Of a stretch of 64,000 nt of DNA, positions 9,017-18,856 are shown in pieces. The translations under genes were made by a program, and so were the position numbers. The DNA comes from Clostridiaceae bacterium (GTDB taxonomy: Bacteria; Bacillota; Clostridia; DSM-8532): contig JAAXZX010000043.1 of assembly GCA_012719645.1 (NCBI GenBank), positions 1 through 64,000 on the forward strand, in the 5' to 3' direction. Numbering within the stretch: the first letter of the stretch is position 1; each line of letters opens with the position of its first letter. The notes under the pieces were generated by a model. The model was not told where the DNA came from and did not search any database. It saw only the letters and a program-made list of their open reading frames with translations.

Positions 9017-9931
9017 TTACATCGGCGGGTTTTGGGCGCCGGATTTCCTGAGGTCTCTGAACCGGACCTCGGTTACAATCATTCCGATAAATATCAGAAG
9101 GCAGCCTATGGCTGTAGCGATGGTGAGCCTCTCGGTAGTTCCGTCCGGGCCTGGTATCGTCAGCGCAAAAAGCGCTCCGAACACCGGTTCGAAGGTCAGT
9201 AGAAGTGCGGTACGGGTCGGAGTGGTATATTGCTGGGCAATGGTCTGTACACCGAATGCGAAGGCGGTGCCCATAGCCCCGGTATACAGGGCTGTCAGGA
9301 TAACCCTTGTATTGATGACAACGGTCGCCGGCTCAGCCGAAAGCCCGTAACCAGCCCATAGGATTCCATACATGACAGCGGCTGATACTATCTGGACAAC
9401 AGCCAGCTGTCTTGCATCGGATTCCTGTGTGAACTTGTCGATAAAGATGATCTGGAAAGCAAAGCAAACGGCGCACAGCAGGGTCAGCGTGTCGCCGATG
9501 TTCCATATCCCTGAAAAGCCTCCGCTAAGGAAAAACAGCCCGGCTGTGGCCAGAACAACCCCTATAACAGCCCTCAGGGGAGGTTTCTTCTTCAGGTATA
9601 ATGCTGAAATCACAGGCACCATCACCACGTTCAGACCGGTGATGAAAGCAGAATTGGATGCGCTTGTAAAGTTCAGGCCTGAATACTGCAGGGACATTCC
9701 CGCAAAAAGGGTAAAACCGATTATCGTTCCCTGGATAAGGGTTTTACGGCTTATTTTCCCCAATTGCCTGATAAAAATCAAAGCCAGGATGATCCCGGCT
9801 ATGGAAAATCTGAGAAACAGATACGCATAAAATGGTATGTTCTCAGTGATATTCTTCATCAGAATGAATGACGACCCCCACACAACTGTAATACTGAGTA
9901 TGGAAAGGTCGGCCTTGATCTGTCGTGTCAT
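9017..9931 (-). CDS. EamA/DMT-superfamily transporter
   Basis: A 304-residue integral membrane protein with about ten predicted transmembrane segments in two EamA halves. The first half begins SILSITVVWGSSFILMKNI. The second has ALYTGAMGTAFAFGVQTIAQQY followed by a TALLLTFEPVFGALFAL segment, typical of drug/metabolite exporters of the RhaT/YdcZ-like class. The substrate cannot be inferred. It stands alone on the minus strand, with 63 bases between its start and the CvpA-like gene stop. Confidence 0.88.
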   Translation of the reverse strand: MTRQIKADLSILSITVVWGSSFILMKNITENIPFYAYLFLRFSIAGIILALIFIRQLGKISRKTLIQGTIIGFTLFAGMSLQYSGLNFTSASNSAFITGLNVVMVPVISALYLKKKPPLRAVIGVVLATAGLFFLSGGFSGIWNIGDTLTLLCAVCFAFQIIFIDKFTQESDARQLAVVQIVSAAVMYGILWAGYGLSAEPATVVINTRVILTALYTGAMGTAFAFGVQTIAQQYTTPTRTALLLTFEPVFGALFALTIPGPDGTTERLTIATAIGCLLIFIGMIVTEVRFRDLRKSGAQNPPM

Positions 9932-9994
9932 GTTATGCCTTCATCCTTATGCGTACATTATATGTAAAGTTGTAATCCGCGCTGTCCGCCAAAT

Positions 9995-10825
9995 TCAGCC
10001 GGCCCCGATCAGAGCCATCATCAGTTTGCTTAACCATCCCATAACAATGGAATCCGAGAAGGGATCGGGGAGCTTTACTATACCCAGTGACCCGATGAAA
10101 GGAATCACAATGGCAAAGACCAGGCAGGTAACGATTATTCCTGCGCCAAGCCCAAGCGCCATGCCGCCGGTCCTGTTGGCGGTGCCCAAAACGGTGCTGC
10201 TATTCATGACTGATGTAAGGATCTTTCCAATCAGTACAACCAGCAGCTTAACCACTATGAAAATGACGATTATTGCCAAAACCTTTACAATGGTAAAGGT
10301 AAGCATATCATTCATGGTAACAATGGTATCCTGGTATTCAGGCCCGGCATTGGCCGCCGAATTGGTAATAGCCATGAGCTGATTCATAAACGGGCTGTCG
10401 GATATGGCCTGATTGAGCTGTGGGTTTTTCTCAATGAAATCCAGGTAGGATTTTGCCTGGTCGGTACTGATGGCAGGCAGTTGGGAAATAGCAGGAATAA
10501 TCTTTTCAATTCTATTTCCGATTGCTTCCCCGATGCCCGTCTTTTCCATGGCAATGAGCGCAAGCCTGGAAGAAAAAACATAAGCAAGGATCATACCAAG
10601 CAAATAACCTGCCAGGCTGAACACTGTGTTGATGAGACCGCGGATATAGCCCTTCAGACCGAATAAAGCGATAATGATTACAATGGCATAGTCAACCCAG
10701 TTGAAATCAAGGCCAAAAATCAGGTCGGCAACGATAAACAGGCCTACTGCCAGGAAAAGGATAACTGCAGGGAGCCTGCTTGCCGCCTGGGCTGCCGGTC
10801 TTGGTCTTCTATATCCATATCCCAT
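9995..10825 (-). CDS. CvpA family membrane protein
   Basis: A 276-residue protein with a CvpA-type core: VDYAIVIIIALFGLKGYIRGLINTVFSLAGYLLGMILA at about 45-85, then hydrophobic segments around KVLAIIVIFIVVKLLVVLIG and GMALGLGAGIIVTCLVFAIVIP. An extra N-terminal extension (YGYRRPRPAAQAASRLP) and membrane segment precede the core. CvpA relatives were first linked to colicin V export and are now mostly associated with envelope integrity; the mechanism is unknown. The start follows AGGAGG at a 7-base distance. Confidence 0.82.
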   Translation of the reverse strand: MGYGYRRPRPAAQAASRLPAVILFLAVGLFIVADLIFGLDFNWVDYAIVIIIALFGLKGYIRGLINTVFSLAGYLLGMILAYVFSSRLALIAMEKTGIGEAIGNRIEKIIPAISQLPAISTDQAKSYLDFIEKNPQLNQAISDSPFMNQLMAITNSAANAGPEYQDTIVTMNDMLTFTIVKVLAIIVIFIVVKLLVVLIGKILTSVMNSSTVLGTANRTGGMALGLGAGIIVTCLVFAIVIPFIGSLGIVKLPDPFSDSIVMGWLSKLMMALIGAG

Positions 10826-10878
10826 GTCAACACCTCCTGGTACTGATCAGCCTGGTATAATCCATAGCCGGGCAGCAG

Positions 10879-10971
10879 TTATCTTATGAATGTGGTAATG
10901 TTAATGCTTATCAATAGCAGTATCGACATAATCAAAACGCCTATCAGCACCGATTTTCTATTAAAAACCAT
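10879..10971 (-). CDS. 30-residue single-span membrane peptide
   Basis: This small gene is absent from the ORF track. The ATG at 10971 is preceded by AGGAGGAGACAAGAA, a very strong ribosome site at ideal spacing. The product MVFNRKSVLIGVLIMSILLL continues ISINITTFIR and stops at TAA: a positively charged N-terminus followed by one hydrophobic helix. It ends 53 bases upstream of the CvpA-like gene on the same strand, so they may share a transcript. No function is known to me; it could be a small membrane regulator or a leader-type peptide. Confidence 0.6.
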   Translation of the reverse strand: MVFNRKSVLIGVLIMSILLLISINITTFIR

Positions 10972-11111
10972 TTCTTGTCTCCTCCTATTATTTGGCATCT
11001 TGATTTCCCGACCCATTATATCATTTTGCATTTATTTTGTAAAATAAATTTAAAACTTGTGAAATATAAAGTCTGCTAAAATAGTTCTATTGTCTTATGG
11101 AGGTTGCAAAA

Positions 11112-12860
11112 ATGCCTTTTGACGGTATATTAGCTCATTATATGGCGGAAGAACTGAACAGAAAGCTGTCCGGCGGCAGGATTGGCAGGATCCATCAGAT
11201 TGCACGGGACACCATCATACTCCATGTCCGGGCAGGCGGGGAGAATTACAGGCTGCTGATATCCAGCAACGCTTCATCACCCCGTATCCACCTGACCGGG
11301 AATCAGTATGAGAACCCGGATAATCCCCCTGTTTTCTGCATGGTCCTGAGGAAGCACCTGTCAGGCGCAAGGATCCTGGACTTCAAGGCAGCCGGTTTCG
11401 AGCGTGTGATCTTCATGGAAGCCGAGGCCATGGATGAGCTGGGAGACAGGTCCGTAAAAAAGCTGGCCGTCGAGATCATGGGAAAACACAGCAATATTAT
11501 ACTGCTGAACAGGGATAACAGGATCATCGATGCCATACGGCATGTGGACAGCCAGGTAAACCGGGTCAGGGAAATACTTCCTACAAGGACCTATATTGCA
11601 CCTCCTTCTCAGAACAAGCTTGATCCCTTAAGCGAAGACACATATGCGTCCATTTCGGGCAGCCTTAAGGAATCAAGCCGCAGGATTGAAAACTATCTCC
11701 TGGATAAACTCCAGGGGTTCAGCCCTGTTTTATGCAGGGAATTATGCAGCCGCGCGTCAGTGGACGAAATGAAAACCGCTTCTGACCTTACATCAGACGA
11801 AGCGTCACGTCTTGTGGATGCCTTGCGCGGCATGATGCGCACCCTGCTGGACCGTGGCCCGACACCTGTTTTAATCCAGGACCATTCATCGGGCAAGGCC
11901 GTTGATTTCCATGTTACGGACCTGGTGCAGTACCCTTCGAAAAAGTACTGTGAAACCATCAGCCAGGCCATTGACGAATACTATAATTCGCGGATGGAAA
12001 AGGAAGCCCATTCCCAGAAAGCCCTTGAACTGATGAAGACCGTCGGAAAGTTTATTGATAAGTGTGAGAAGCGGCTTACGGCCAACGTCCAGGTCTATGA
12101 GGAGAACAGGGACTACGAGCGGTTCCGCCTGTTCGGCGAACTCATCACCTCCTCGATCTACAGCCTGAAAAAAGGCATGACCAGCGCCCGCATCCGCAAT
12201 TATTATTCTGAAGGCGAAGAATACGCGGAGATCCCGCTGGACCCGCAAAAAAGCCCCCAGGAAAACGCCCAATACTATTTCAAGCGCTACGGGAAAGCCC
12301 GGACAGCATTCAACTATGCCACAGGCCAGATCGATATCCTTAAGAAAGAACTGGCATGGCTGGAGAGCGTCATGCTTGCCATCGAGAGCGCCGATGACAG
12401 CAGCCAGCTTCATGATATCCGCCTGGAGCTGTATGAACAGGGATACCTGAAAAACTATCCCAAAAAGAGCCGCAGGGACATCCAGTCCGAGTCTTCCCCC
12501 ATCAGGGTGGTTTCCTCCGATGGGTTCGAGATCTTTATAGGCCGGAACAACAAGCAGAATGACAGGTTAACCCTGAAAAAGGCAAGGCATGAGGATATCT
12601 GGCTGCATGTGAAGAATTACCCCGGCTCGCATGTAATCATAAAAACCGAAGGACACCAGGTCCCAGGGAGCACCCTGGAAGAAGCGGCCGGATACGCGGC
12701 CTGGTTCAGCAAGGCACGCACGGCTCCCAAGGTGGAAGTGGACTACACCAATATCCGAAATGTAAAAAAACCATCCGGGGCAAAACCCGGAATGGTTGTC
12801 TATGAGAATTACAGCACTATTATAGCAACCCCGAAGGCCCCCGGAACGGGCGAAGGCTGA
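11112..12860 (+). CDS. rqcH: Rqc2 homolog RqcH (NFACT family)
   Basis: RqcH binds stalled large ribosomal subunits and directs addition of C-terminal alanine tails that mark nascent chains for degradation. Older annotation calls it fibronectin-binding protein. The 582-residue product has the NFACT-N domain (MPFDGILAHYMAEELNRKL onward), a central coiled-coil region (about 290-440) and the NFACT-R domain with DIWLHVKNYPGSHVI near residue 495. The ORF track start is 15 bases too early: TGGAGG lies immediately upstream of ATG 11112 and MPFDG is the conserved family start. It stands alone. Confidence 0.95.
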   Translation: MPFDGILAHYMAEELNRKLSGGRIGRIHQIARDTIILHVRAGGENYRLLISSNASSPRIHLTGNQYENPDNPPVFCMVLRKHLSGARILDFKAAGFERVIFMEAEAMDELGDRSVKKLAVEIMGKHSNIILLNRDNRIIDAIRHVDSQVNRVREILPTRTYIAPPSQNKLDPLSEDTYASISGSLKESSRRIENYLLDKLQGFSPVLCRELCSRASVDEMKTASDLTSDEASRLVDALRGMMRTLLDRGPTPVLIQDHSSGKAVDFHVTDLVQYPSKKYCETISQAIDEYYNSRMEKEAHSQKALELMKTVGKFIDKCEKRLTANVQVYEENRDYERFRLFGELITSSIYSLKKGMTSARIRNYYSEGEEYAEIPLDPQKSPQENAQYYFKRYGKARTAFNYATGQIDILKKELAWLESVMLAIESADDSSQLHDIRLELYEQGYLKNYPKKSRRDIQSESSPIRVVSSDGFEIFIGRNNKQNDRLTLKKARHEDIWLHVKNYPGSHVIIKTEGHQVPGSTLEEAAGYAAWFSKARTAPKVEVDYTNIRNVKKPSGAKPGMVVYENYSTIIATPKAPGTGEG

Positions 12861-12902
12861 AACAACGGCAGACGGCGTTAGGCAGTATCGTCCCTCGCTT
12901 TC

Positions 12903-14201
12903 TTATTCGAAAAGCCTTTTGCAAACCTTCTCGAGATGGTAATCTACCTTCTCCCGGTCTATGGTTTTGAATTCACCATCCTGGTACAGGATACGGCCAT
13001 CCACCATGGTCATGCATACATCTGAACCCTGGGCTGAGTATACCAGGGCGGAGCACAGGTTATGCATCGGCTTCAAATGGGGTTTTTCCAGGTCTACCAT
13101 GATCAGATCGGCCTTATTCCCTTCACGGATCGACCCCACACAAGACATTCCAAGCGCCTTTGCCCCGTTGACGGTTGCCATCCTCAGCGTTTCGGCAGCC
13201 GTGATGAGCTTTGGATCCCGTTTGCTGCCTTTATGGATTATGGAGGCCAGGTACATATCTTCCCACATGTTAAGGTTGTTGTTGCTGGAGGCGCCATCTG
13301 TCCCGATGCAGACGTTGAGCCCGGCCGAGATCGCCTCCGGAATCGGCGCGATACCGCTGGCCAGTTTCAGGTTGCTGGCGGGGCAATGGATGACCGAAAC
13401 GCCCTTTTCCTTCATAAGGGCCATGTCTTCCACGGTTATGCAGACACAGTGGGCCGCAATGGTCTTATGATCGAAAAGGCCAAGGTCGTACAGGTGGGCC
13501 GCGGGGGTCTTGCCGTATGTTCCCAGGCTATCCTCATGCTCCCGCACGGTTTCATCAAGGTGGACATGGATGGGCACTCCCAGCTTTCCGGCTTTTTCGG
13601 CGATAGCCTGTATATACGATGGGGAACATGTATATATGGCATGGGGCGCCATGGCGGCTGTTATCCTGCCATCGGCAGCGCCGTTCCACTTCCTTACGAA
13701 TTCCTCGCTCTCCTTCATGGCCTGGTTGCCGGAAAAGTCAGACCCCGGCTCATTGCAGGTCTGTCCCCTGGAAAGCTGGGCCCTTATGCCGGAGGACTCG
13801 ACAGCCGAGGCGATGCTGTCCATGAAATAATACATGTCGGCAAAGCAGGTTGTTCCGGTAGACAGCATCTCCATGATCCCCAGGAGCGTGCCCCAGTACA
13901 CATCATCCTCATTCAATCTGTCCTCCACGGGGAAGATGTGGTCAAAGAGCCATGTCTGGAGATCCATATCATCGGCATAATTGCGCAGAAGCGTCATCGG
14001 AACATGGCAGTGGCAGTTGATGAGGCCGGGCATCACGAGCTTCCCGCTTCCGTCAATAATGTTCGCATTGTCCGCGGTTTCGCCGGCCTTAGGGCCGATC
14101 TTCGCAATGATACCGTTTTCTATAACGACATCGGTACGCTCCAGTATTTCATTGCGGTCATTCATGGTCAGTACCGTTGTGTCCCGGATGATATGATTCA
14201 T
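12903..14201 (-). CDS. mtaD: 5-methylthioadenosine/S-adenosylhomocysteine deaminase
   Basis: A metal-dependent amidohydrolase that deaminates S-adenosylhomocysteine and methylthioadenosine to their inosyl forms. The 432-residue chain shows the family order: INCHCHVPMTLLRNYADDM (metal HxH, about 60-78), VHLDETVREHEDSLGTYG (about 220-237), AAHCV (about 250) and IGTDGASSNNNLNMWEDM (catalytic aspartate, about 300-318). The start follows TGGAGG. It lies downstream of cdaR with a 43-base gap on the same strand. Guanine or other nucleoside deaminase activity cannot be excluded from sequence. Confidence 0.9.
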   Translation of the reverse strand: MNHIIRDTTVLTMNDRNEILERTDVVIENGIIAKIGPKAGETADNANIIDGSGKLVMPGLINCHCHVPMTLLRNYADDMDLQTWLFDHIFPVEDRLNEDDVYWGTLLGIMEMLSTGTTCFADMYYFMDSIASAVESSGIRAQLSRGQTCNEPGSDFSGNQAMKESEEFVRKWNGAADGRITAAMAPHAIYTCSPSYIQAIAEKAGKLGVPIHVHLDETVREHEDSLGTYGKTPAAHLYDLGLFDHKTIAAHCVCITVEDMALMKEKGVSVIHCPASNLKLASGIAPIPEAISAGLNVCIGTDGASSNNNLNMWEDMYLASIIHKGSKRDPKLITAAETLRMATVNGAKALGMSCVGSIREGNKADLIMVDLEKPHLKPMHNLCSALVYSAQGSDVCMTMVDGRILYQDGEFKTIDREKVDYHLEKVCKRLFE

Positions 14202-14244
14202 GTCTATGCCTCCAAGAGTATAATAGATCCAAACCTGTCACCCT

Positions 14245-15549
14245 TTACGAAGCCGGAGCGGGTGTTGGGGAAGGTGTCGGTTCGGGTGTCGGTTCGGGCG
14301 TGGGTGTGGGATTTGTCATTGTCTCCTGGGCTGCAGCGGTTATGGTAACCGTTACGCTTGGCCTTTCCTTGAGGGAGATTCCTGCCGGCAGGGTGACCGT
14401 AACCTGCACATGGTGGTCGCCTTCTCCCATATTTCTGACACTGATACTGCATTTGATGTCGCTGGCCTTAAGGTCCTGGAGCAGCTCAGGACGCGCCTCT
14501 ACAGGAATATTGACAGCGCTCTGGGCGATTGAATACTGTAAAGCCCCTGAGGTATCACTGTCATAGATGGAGATCATGCTCGTAGGGAAGCTGATTGTGC
14601 GTGCAGCCAGCGGCTCTATGCTGACAAGCGCCGTGACAGGAAGGTTCTTTTCCGCCAGGGTTGCTCCCTGGGGTACAATCAGGTTCAGTTCGGTCTTGAA
14701 GCTTTCATCCCTGCCTTCGATGTTAATGGCTTCAGCCTCTATCCTTGAAAGTGAATCCAGGAGATCCCTTGTGCCTGTGACCAGGATACTGGATGTGTCC
14801 GCTATTATCTCCTTAAAATAATACCCTGTTTTTGGGCTGCCTCTTACCGAAGTAACAAGCGGAAGCTTGCGGGCAAGATCAAAGTTTACAATGGCAGGGT
14901 ATTTGCCGGAAAACTGGGGCATGGGTTTTCCCTCGGTGTCATAGACGGTAGCCCGGACCACCAGTTCTTTTGTTACGCTCAGGTCATTAAGGCTGACCAT
15001 CGCTACCACTTTGCTTACTTTTGAGAGTATGCTCTCCTTTTCTTCTATCAAAATGATTCCGGGATCAACCCTCTGGTTGAGTATCTGGTAACCTTCAGGC
15101 AGGGTTCCGGTGAATTCAATCTCAACCGGAAACTGCTTACCGACTATTTTTTCAAAATTAAGCCTGACCGCTGCAGGGATGGTCCCTAATATAATGACTT
15201 CCTTATCCCCGGTATACTCTGGAGCTCCGATTTCAACCATCCTGCTGCCCGACCCGTCCACCTGGGAAAGATCGAGAAATACGCTGAAATCGGCGCTTGA
15301 AACACTCTCCAGCCTCTTCTTCCGGCCTCTTATCCGGACATCAACAGTAGCCGGGATATCTGTTCCGACAATCTGGAGGTCCTTGGCCTCAAGGACTTCC
15401 ACATTGCTGGACAGGGGAACAGTGATAACTCTTTCCGTGAACGGATTATCCTGATCCAGCACGACAAACCAGATCAGCAGCGCTATGAATACCGAGAGGA
15501 TCTTCACAATAGAGTCGCTCTCGAACAATTTATCTATCAGTTTGTTCAC
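14245..15549 (-). CDS. cdaR: CdaR/YbbR-family regulator of diadenylate cyclase
   Basis: CdaR is a membrane-anchored extracytoplasmic regulator of CdaA. The 434-residue protein starts MNKLIDKLFESDSIVKILSV with one membrane helix (about 15-35) and continues with repeated YbbR beta domains (for example PATVDVRIRGRKKRL, PVEIEFTGTLPEGYQI and IPVEARPELLQDLKASDI). It ends in a Thr-Pro-Glu tail (TPEPTPEPTPSPTP) encoded by a short GGTTCGGG-type tandem repeat. The GTG start overlaps the end of cdaA by 20 bases, so the two are translationally coupled. In other Firmicutes glmM usually follows; here it is absent and mtaD follows. Confidence 0.93.
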   Translation of the reverse strand: MNKLIDKLFESDSIVKILSVFIALLIWFVVLDQDNPFTERVITVPLSSNVEVLEAKDLQIVGTDIPATVDVRIRGRKKRLESVSSADFSVFLDLSQVDGSGSRMVEIGAPEYTGDKEVIILGTIPAAVRLNFEKIVGKQFPVEIEFTGTLPEGYQILNQRVDPGIILIEEKESILSKVSKVVAMVSLNDLSVTKELVVRATVYDTEGKPMPQFSGKYPAIVNFDLARKLPLVTSVRGSPKTGYYFKEIIADTSSILVTGTRDLLDSLSRIEAEAINIEGRDESFKTELNLIVPQGATLAEKNLPVTALVSIEPLAARTISFPTSMISIYDSDTSGALQYSIAQSAVNIPVEARPELLQDLKASDIKCSISVRNMGEGDHHVQVTVTLPAGISLKERPSVTVTITAAAQETMTNPTPTPEPTPEPTPSPTPAPAS

Positions 15550-16414
15550 TGTTCTTCACCTTCCTGAAAGTAAAGCGCCTTTTATCGTTCTGGTTTTCAA
15601 GAAGGAATCTGGATAAGGCCTTTCTCAGTATATCTGGAGTCAGATTCCTCGTGAGACCCCCGTTATGGGCATAGGATATTTTGCCAGATTCTTCGGAAAC
15701 GACAATGGCTATGGCGTCAGAAACCTCTGTAATGCCCAGGGCTGCCCGGTGCCGGGTGCCAAGGTCCCTTGAAAGGCCGGCATTCTGGGTAAGGGGCAGA
15801 TAACAGGCAGCAGCCGTGATGATATTGTTCCTGATGATGACGGCTCCGTCATGGAGTGGGGTCTTGGGAGTAAATATGTTTACCAGGAGTTCTGCAGACA
15901 AGGCCGCATCCATTCTTGTGCCCGTATTGACGATGTCTCCGATCTTGGTATCCCTCTCAATTACAATAAGGGCCCCGATATAGTTTTCCGCGCAACTCGC
16001 ACAGGCTTTGACTATGGCCTCGATGGCAGCTATGGTCTTAAGACGCTCCTCATCATCCTTTTTAACCAGTATATCCTGCAAGCCACTGCTCCCAAGCTTT
16101 TCAAGGGCCCGTCTGAGTTCGGGCTGAAAGAGCACGATCATACCGAAGCCGAACAGCTGGATTGCGCCTTGAAGCAGGAAGGCAACAGTTTTTAGTCCGA
16201 GTATTTCAGAAACTCTCGAAAGTATCAGTATGAACAGGATTCCTTTTACAAGCTGTATGGCTCGGGTCTCCCGAACCATTTGAATAACCTTGTAGACAAT
16301 ATAGGACACCAGAGAAATCTCGACAAGGACTCGGATGATATCAAGCGGGCCGCTTAAATCAAGAAAATTCATAATATATGAGATTATTTCTCTAAAAAGG
16401 CCTTGTCCCGACAC
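15530..16414 (-). CDS. cdaA: Diadenylate cyclase CdaA
   Basis: CdaA makes the second messenger c-di-AMP from two ATP. The 294-residue protein has three N-terminal membrane helices (about 30-100) followed by the DAC domain with its signature motifs: PLHDGAVII (DGA, about 188) and GTRHRAALG (RHR, about 222). The GTG start follows GGAGG at longer spacing. A later ATG at MNFLDL lacks a ribosome site. It is the first gene of cdaA-cdaR. c-di-AMP controls potassium and osmolyte transport and wall homeostasis in related bacteria. Confidence 0.95.
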   Translation of the reverse strand: MSGQGLFREIISYIMNFLDLSGPLDIIRVLVEISLVSYIVYKVIQMVRETRAIQLVKGILFILILSRVSEILGLKTVAFLLQGAIQLFGFGMIVLFQPELRRALEKLGSSGLQDILVKKDDEERLKTIAAIEAIVKACASCAENYIGALIVIERDTKIGDIVNTGTRMDAALSAELLVNIFTPKTPLHDGAVIIRNNIITAAACYLPLTQNAGLSRDLGTRHRAALGITEVSDAIAIVVSEESGKISYAHNGGLTRNLTPDILRKALSRFLLENQNDKRRFTFRKVKNSEQTDR

Positions 16415-16770
16415 TCCTATGCTCCTCCGTCAAAGAGTCCTTTTTGGTGAATGAGCAGGTGTTAACGCATGAATGCCGCATAAAAAAATACCGCCTGTTT
16501 CATTTTCCCCGATAAAATTCCAAAATGAAAAACCAGAAGCAACTCATTAAAATTATACCCTCTTCATGCCTGCTTTTGTATATTTTACAGCCTCTTGTAA
16601 CAAAAATGCAATATGAAAAAGTGTCAAAAAAAGCGGTTGCAGCGCGGGATTGCTTCGGCGCGTTGCTATTAGAAGTGAGAAGTGGGATGTTGGACGTGTG
16701 AGTTTAAAGCAATGCTTCGCAGCCATTCTTTTTACTCCCACCCCCCACTTCTTGCCTATTACTTCCTGTA

Positions 16771-16805
16771 CATTGCAAGCCCGGTGAAGCTGGGCGCGGC
16801 AATCC
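16771..16805. repeat. Dispersed GTCATTGCGAGC/GGCAATC repeat, copy A
   Basis: CATTGCAAGCCCGG followed by a short loop and GGGCGCGGCAATCC. It matches the module at 24362-24397 (other orientation) and those at 18857-18928 and 48635-48674. It abuts the pstB stop codon. Upstream, 16665-16760 holds a pair of purine-rich and pyrimidine-rich stretches (AGAAGTGAGAAGTGGG; CCACCCCCCACTTCTTG) similar to 48400-48490. The rest of the 393-base gap 16415-16807 holds AT-rich sequence in which I see no gene and no convincing promoter for cdaA. Confidence 0.7.
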
Positions 16806-16807
16806 AT

Positions 16808-17566
16808 TCAACCGAACTTACCTGCTATATACAACTCGGTTCTCTCATCCCCCGGCCTGCTGAAGATCTTCCTGGTTGTGTCATACTCAACCAGTTCGCC
16901 CAGCAGGAAGAAGGCTGTCCTGTCCGAGATGCGGCCTGCCTGCTGCATGTTATGGGTTACAATAACTATGGTATATTCCTTTTTCAATTGGACGCAGAGT
17001 TCCTCGATCTTCATTGTGGATATGGGATCAAGGGCCGAAGTGGGTTCATCCATCAGGAGCACTTCCGGCCGGGTTGCCAATGCCCGTGCTATGCAGAGCC
17101 GTTGCTGCTGCCCTCCTGATATACCCAGCGCGCTCCTGTACAGCCTGTCGCGGACCTCATCCCAAAGAGCGGCTGACCTCAGGCTTTCCTCAACGATTTC
17201 ATCCAGCAGGGACTTCTTTTTTGTTCCATGAATCCTGGGACCAAAGGCTACATTATCGTAGATGGACATGGGAAACGGGTTAGGCTTTTGGAAAACCATC
17301 CCCACGCGTTTTCTAAGGGCAGTTACATCAATATCTCCAAGGATTTCACAGCCGTCAAGCCTTATGCTACCGGTAACCCGTACATTCCCGACCAGGTCGT
17401 TCATCCTGTTAAGGGTCTTCAGGAAGGTGGACTTACCGCAGCCCGAGGGTCCGATCAGGGCAGTTATTTCGCACCGGCATATATCCATGCTGATATTCTT
17501 CAGGGCGTGAAAAGAGCCGTAGTACAGATTCAGGTCACGCACCGATATTTTTGTTTCCGGTTTCAT
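16808..17566 (-). CDS. pstB: Phosphate ABC transporter ATP-binding protein PstB
   Basis: The ATPase of the high-affinity phosphate importer, 252 residues. Walker A is GPSGCGKST (about 40), the signature [18 protein letters not shown] (about 147) and Walker [14 protein letters not shown] (about 170). The PstB-type stretches [32 protein letters not shown] and [13 protein letters not shown] make the assignment specific. It lies 50 bases downstream of holA on the same strand and faces away from pstS-pstC-pstA, about 4 kb distant on the other strand. No phoU is present in the window. A dispersed repeat touches its 3' end. The start follows GGGGG. Confidence 0.95.
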   Translation of the reverse strand: MKPETKISVRDLNLYYGSFHALKNISMDICRCEITALIGPSGCGKSTFLKTLNRMNDLVGNVRVTGSIRLDGCEILGDIDVTALRKRVGMVFQKPNPFPMSIYDNVAFGPRIHGTKKKSLLDEIVEESLRSAALWDEVRDRLYRSALGISGGQQQRLCIARALATRPEVLLMDEPTSALDPISTMKIEELCVQLKKEYTIVIVTHNMQQAGRISDRTAFFLLGELVEYDTTRKIFSRPGDERTELYIAGKFG

Positions 17567-17616
17567 GCGAAACCCCCGAATGCTGATACTGTCTGCAAGA
17601 ATTACTGTCCCAGGTG

Positions 17617-18747
17617 CTACAGGTTGCTGAAGAGCATCTCAAGTGAAAGGCGAGGTGACATTTTTCCGGTCTTCCAGGCGTAATCGCATTCCGAGCATTT
17701 TTTCAGAAAACCGGCCAGAAAAGCGCTGTCCGATCTTTCTGCCTGCTCTGTCAGCTTTCTTAAGACATATGGGTGTTTTCCGGGAAGATACCGGCTGATC
17801 CTCGAAGATGGAATGTGCCGGTCCATCATTAATCTGAGTTTCAGTATTTCACCTGTCTGCTTTGATATCATGGCCAGTATCTTCTGTTCCGGCTCCTTCA
17901 AAGACAGCATGTCATCAAGATAAGACATTGCCTTTGCCCTGTCCCTTGCCGCCACCGCATCCATAAGGTCGAATATCATACTCTTGATGGTTACCGTGGC
18001 TACGGCCCTGACGTCATCAAGGGTTACTTTCTCCCGCTCTCCGGTATACTGGATAATTTTGAATATCTCATTCCTGAGGGAATACATATCCGGGTCGCTG
18101 ATGGCAATGAGATAATGGACCGCATCGGGATGAATGGTTTTTTTGCTTTGCCTGAAGCCCTTAACCACCCAGTTGAACAGTTCTTCCTCGCTCAGATGGT
18201 CCTGATGGATATGAAGGCCGTGTTTTTCGATGGTCTTGTAGAGTCCTGAACGCTTATCCACACTGTCTTCCATCATGACAAGGCAGGTGGTTTCAGGCAT
18301 ATTTGGGATATATTCTCTGAGCGCTTCCTGGGCTTTTGACCCTGCAGCGGGCTCATTAGGCTCGGAATATGCGCTTCCCTCGCCGAAGCCTTCCTCCGGT
18401 ACCTCCTCATCCTGCTTTGAAGCGGCTTTTTTCTTTGCGGCCAGCAGGTTTGATTTTCTTACCAGAACCACCTTTCGGTCCGAAAAGACGGGATAGGTAT
18501 CGCAGGCGTCGATAAGCTTTTCCACATCGATCCTGCCTTCGAAACGCGCCAGGTTAAGGCCGCTCTTATCATCTTTCAGGGCAGTCTTTATTATTTCATC
18601 CACATAGTAGTCCAACAGAAAGCGCTCGTTCCCTGAAAACAGGTACACGCCTTTAAGGCTTCCGGTTTTCAGTTGTGCTTTCAGAACGGACAGCTGATTC
18701 TTTGCCTCGGGCTTCCTTCTTGCTCCGTAGCTTCCGGGTGAAGGCAT
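17617..18747 (-). CDS. holA: DNA polymerase III delta subunit
   Basis: The clamp-loader delta subunit, which opens the beta sliding clamp. Diagnostic features of the 376-residue chain are [20 protein letters not shown] near the N-terminus, YFxxI-like core helices, and the C-terminal [20 protein letters not shown] collar region. An acidic, low-complexity insert ([20 protein letters not shown], about 125-145) is unusual for the family. I chose ATG 18747 because GGAGTGATGAC precedes it; the track start six codons earlier has no ribosome site. In many Firmicutes holA follows comEC; here comEA lies 6 kb away with thrS and pst genes between. Confidence 0.9.
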   Translation of the reverse strand: MPSPGSYGARRKPEAKNQLSVLKAQLKTGSLKGVYLFSGNERFLLDYYVDEIIKTALKDDKSGLNLARFEGRIDVEKLIDACDTYPVFSDRKVVLVRKSNLLAAKKKAASKQDEEVPEEGFGEGSAYSEPNEPAAGSKAQEALREYIPNMPETTCLVMMEDSVDKRSGLYKTIEKHGLHIHQDHLSEEELFNWVVKGFRQSKKTIHPDAVHYLIAISDPDMYSLRNEIFKIIQYTGEREKVTLDDVRAVATVTIKSMIFDLMDAVAARDRAKAMSYLDDMLSLKEPEQKILAMISKQTGEILKLRLMMDRHIPSSRISRYLPGKHPYVLRKLTEQAERSDSAFLAGFLKKCSECDYAWKTGKMSPRLSLEMLFSNL

Positions 18748-18856
18748 GTCATCACTCCATGTCATTCGGATATAGATATTATAGCATTATTGAACCAGGT
18801 GCACACCGCATGATATATTTCCCCGGCTTCATCCGGTGTGTTGAGAGGCTTTTATG

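Noticed and set aside
13062-14348. 428-residue plus-strand ORF opposite mtaD
   Set aside because: Antisense shadow of mtaD extending into cdaR; no signal, motif or start site.
16553-16807. 84-residue minus-strand ORF after pstB
   Set aside because: It runs through repeat copy A and the purine-rich stretches, with no ribosome site; sequence is low-complexity rather than protein-like.
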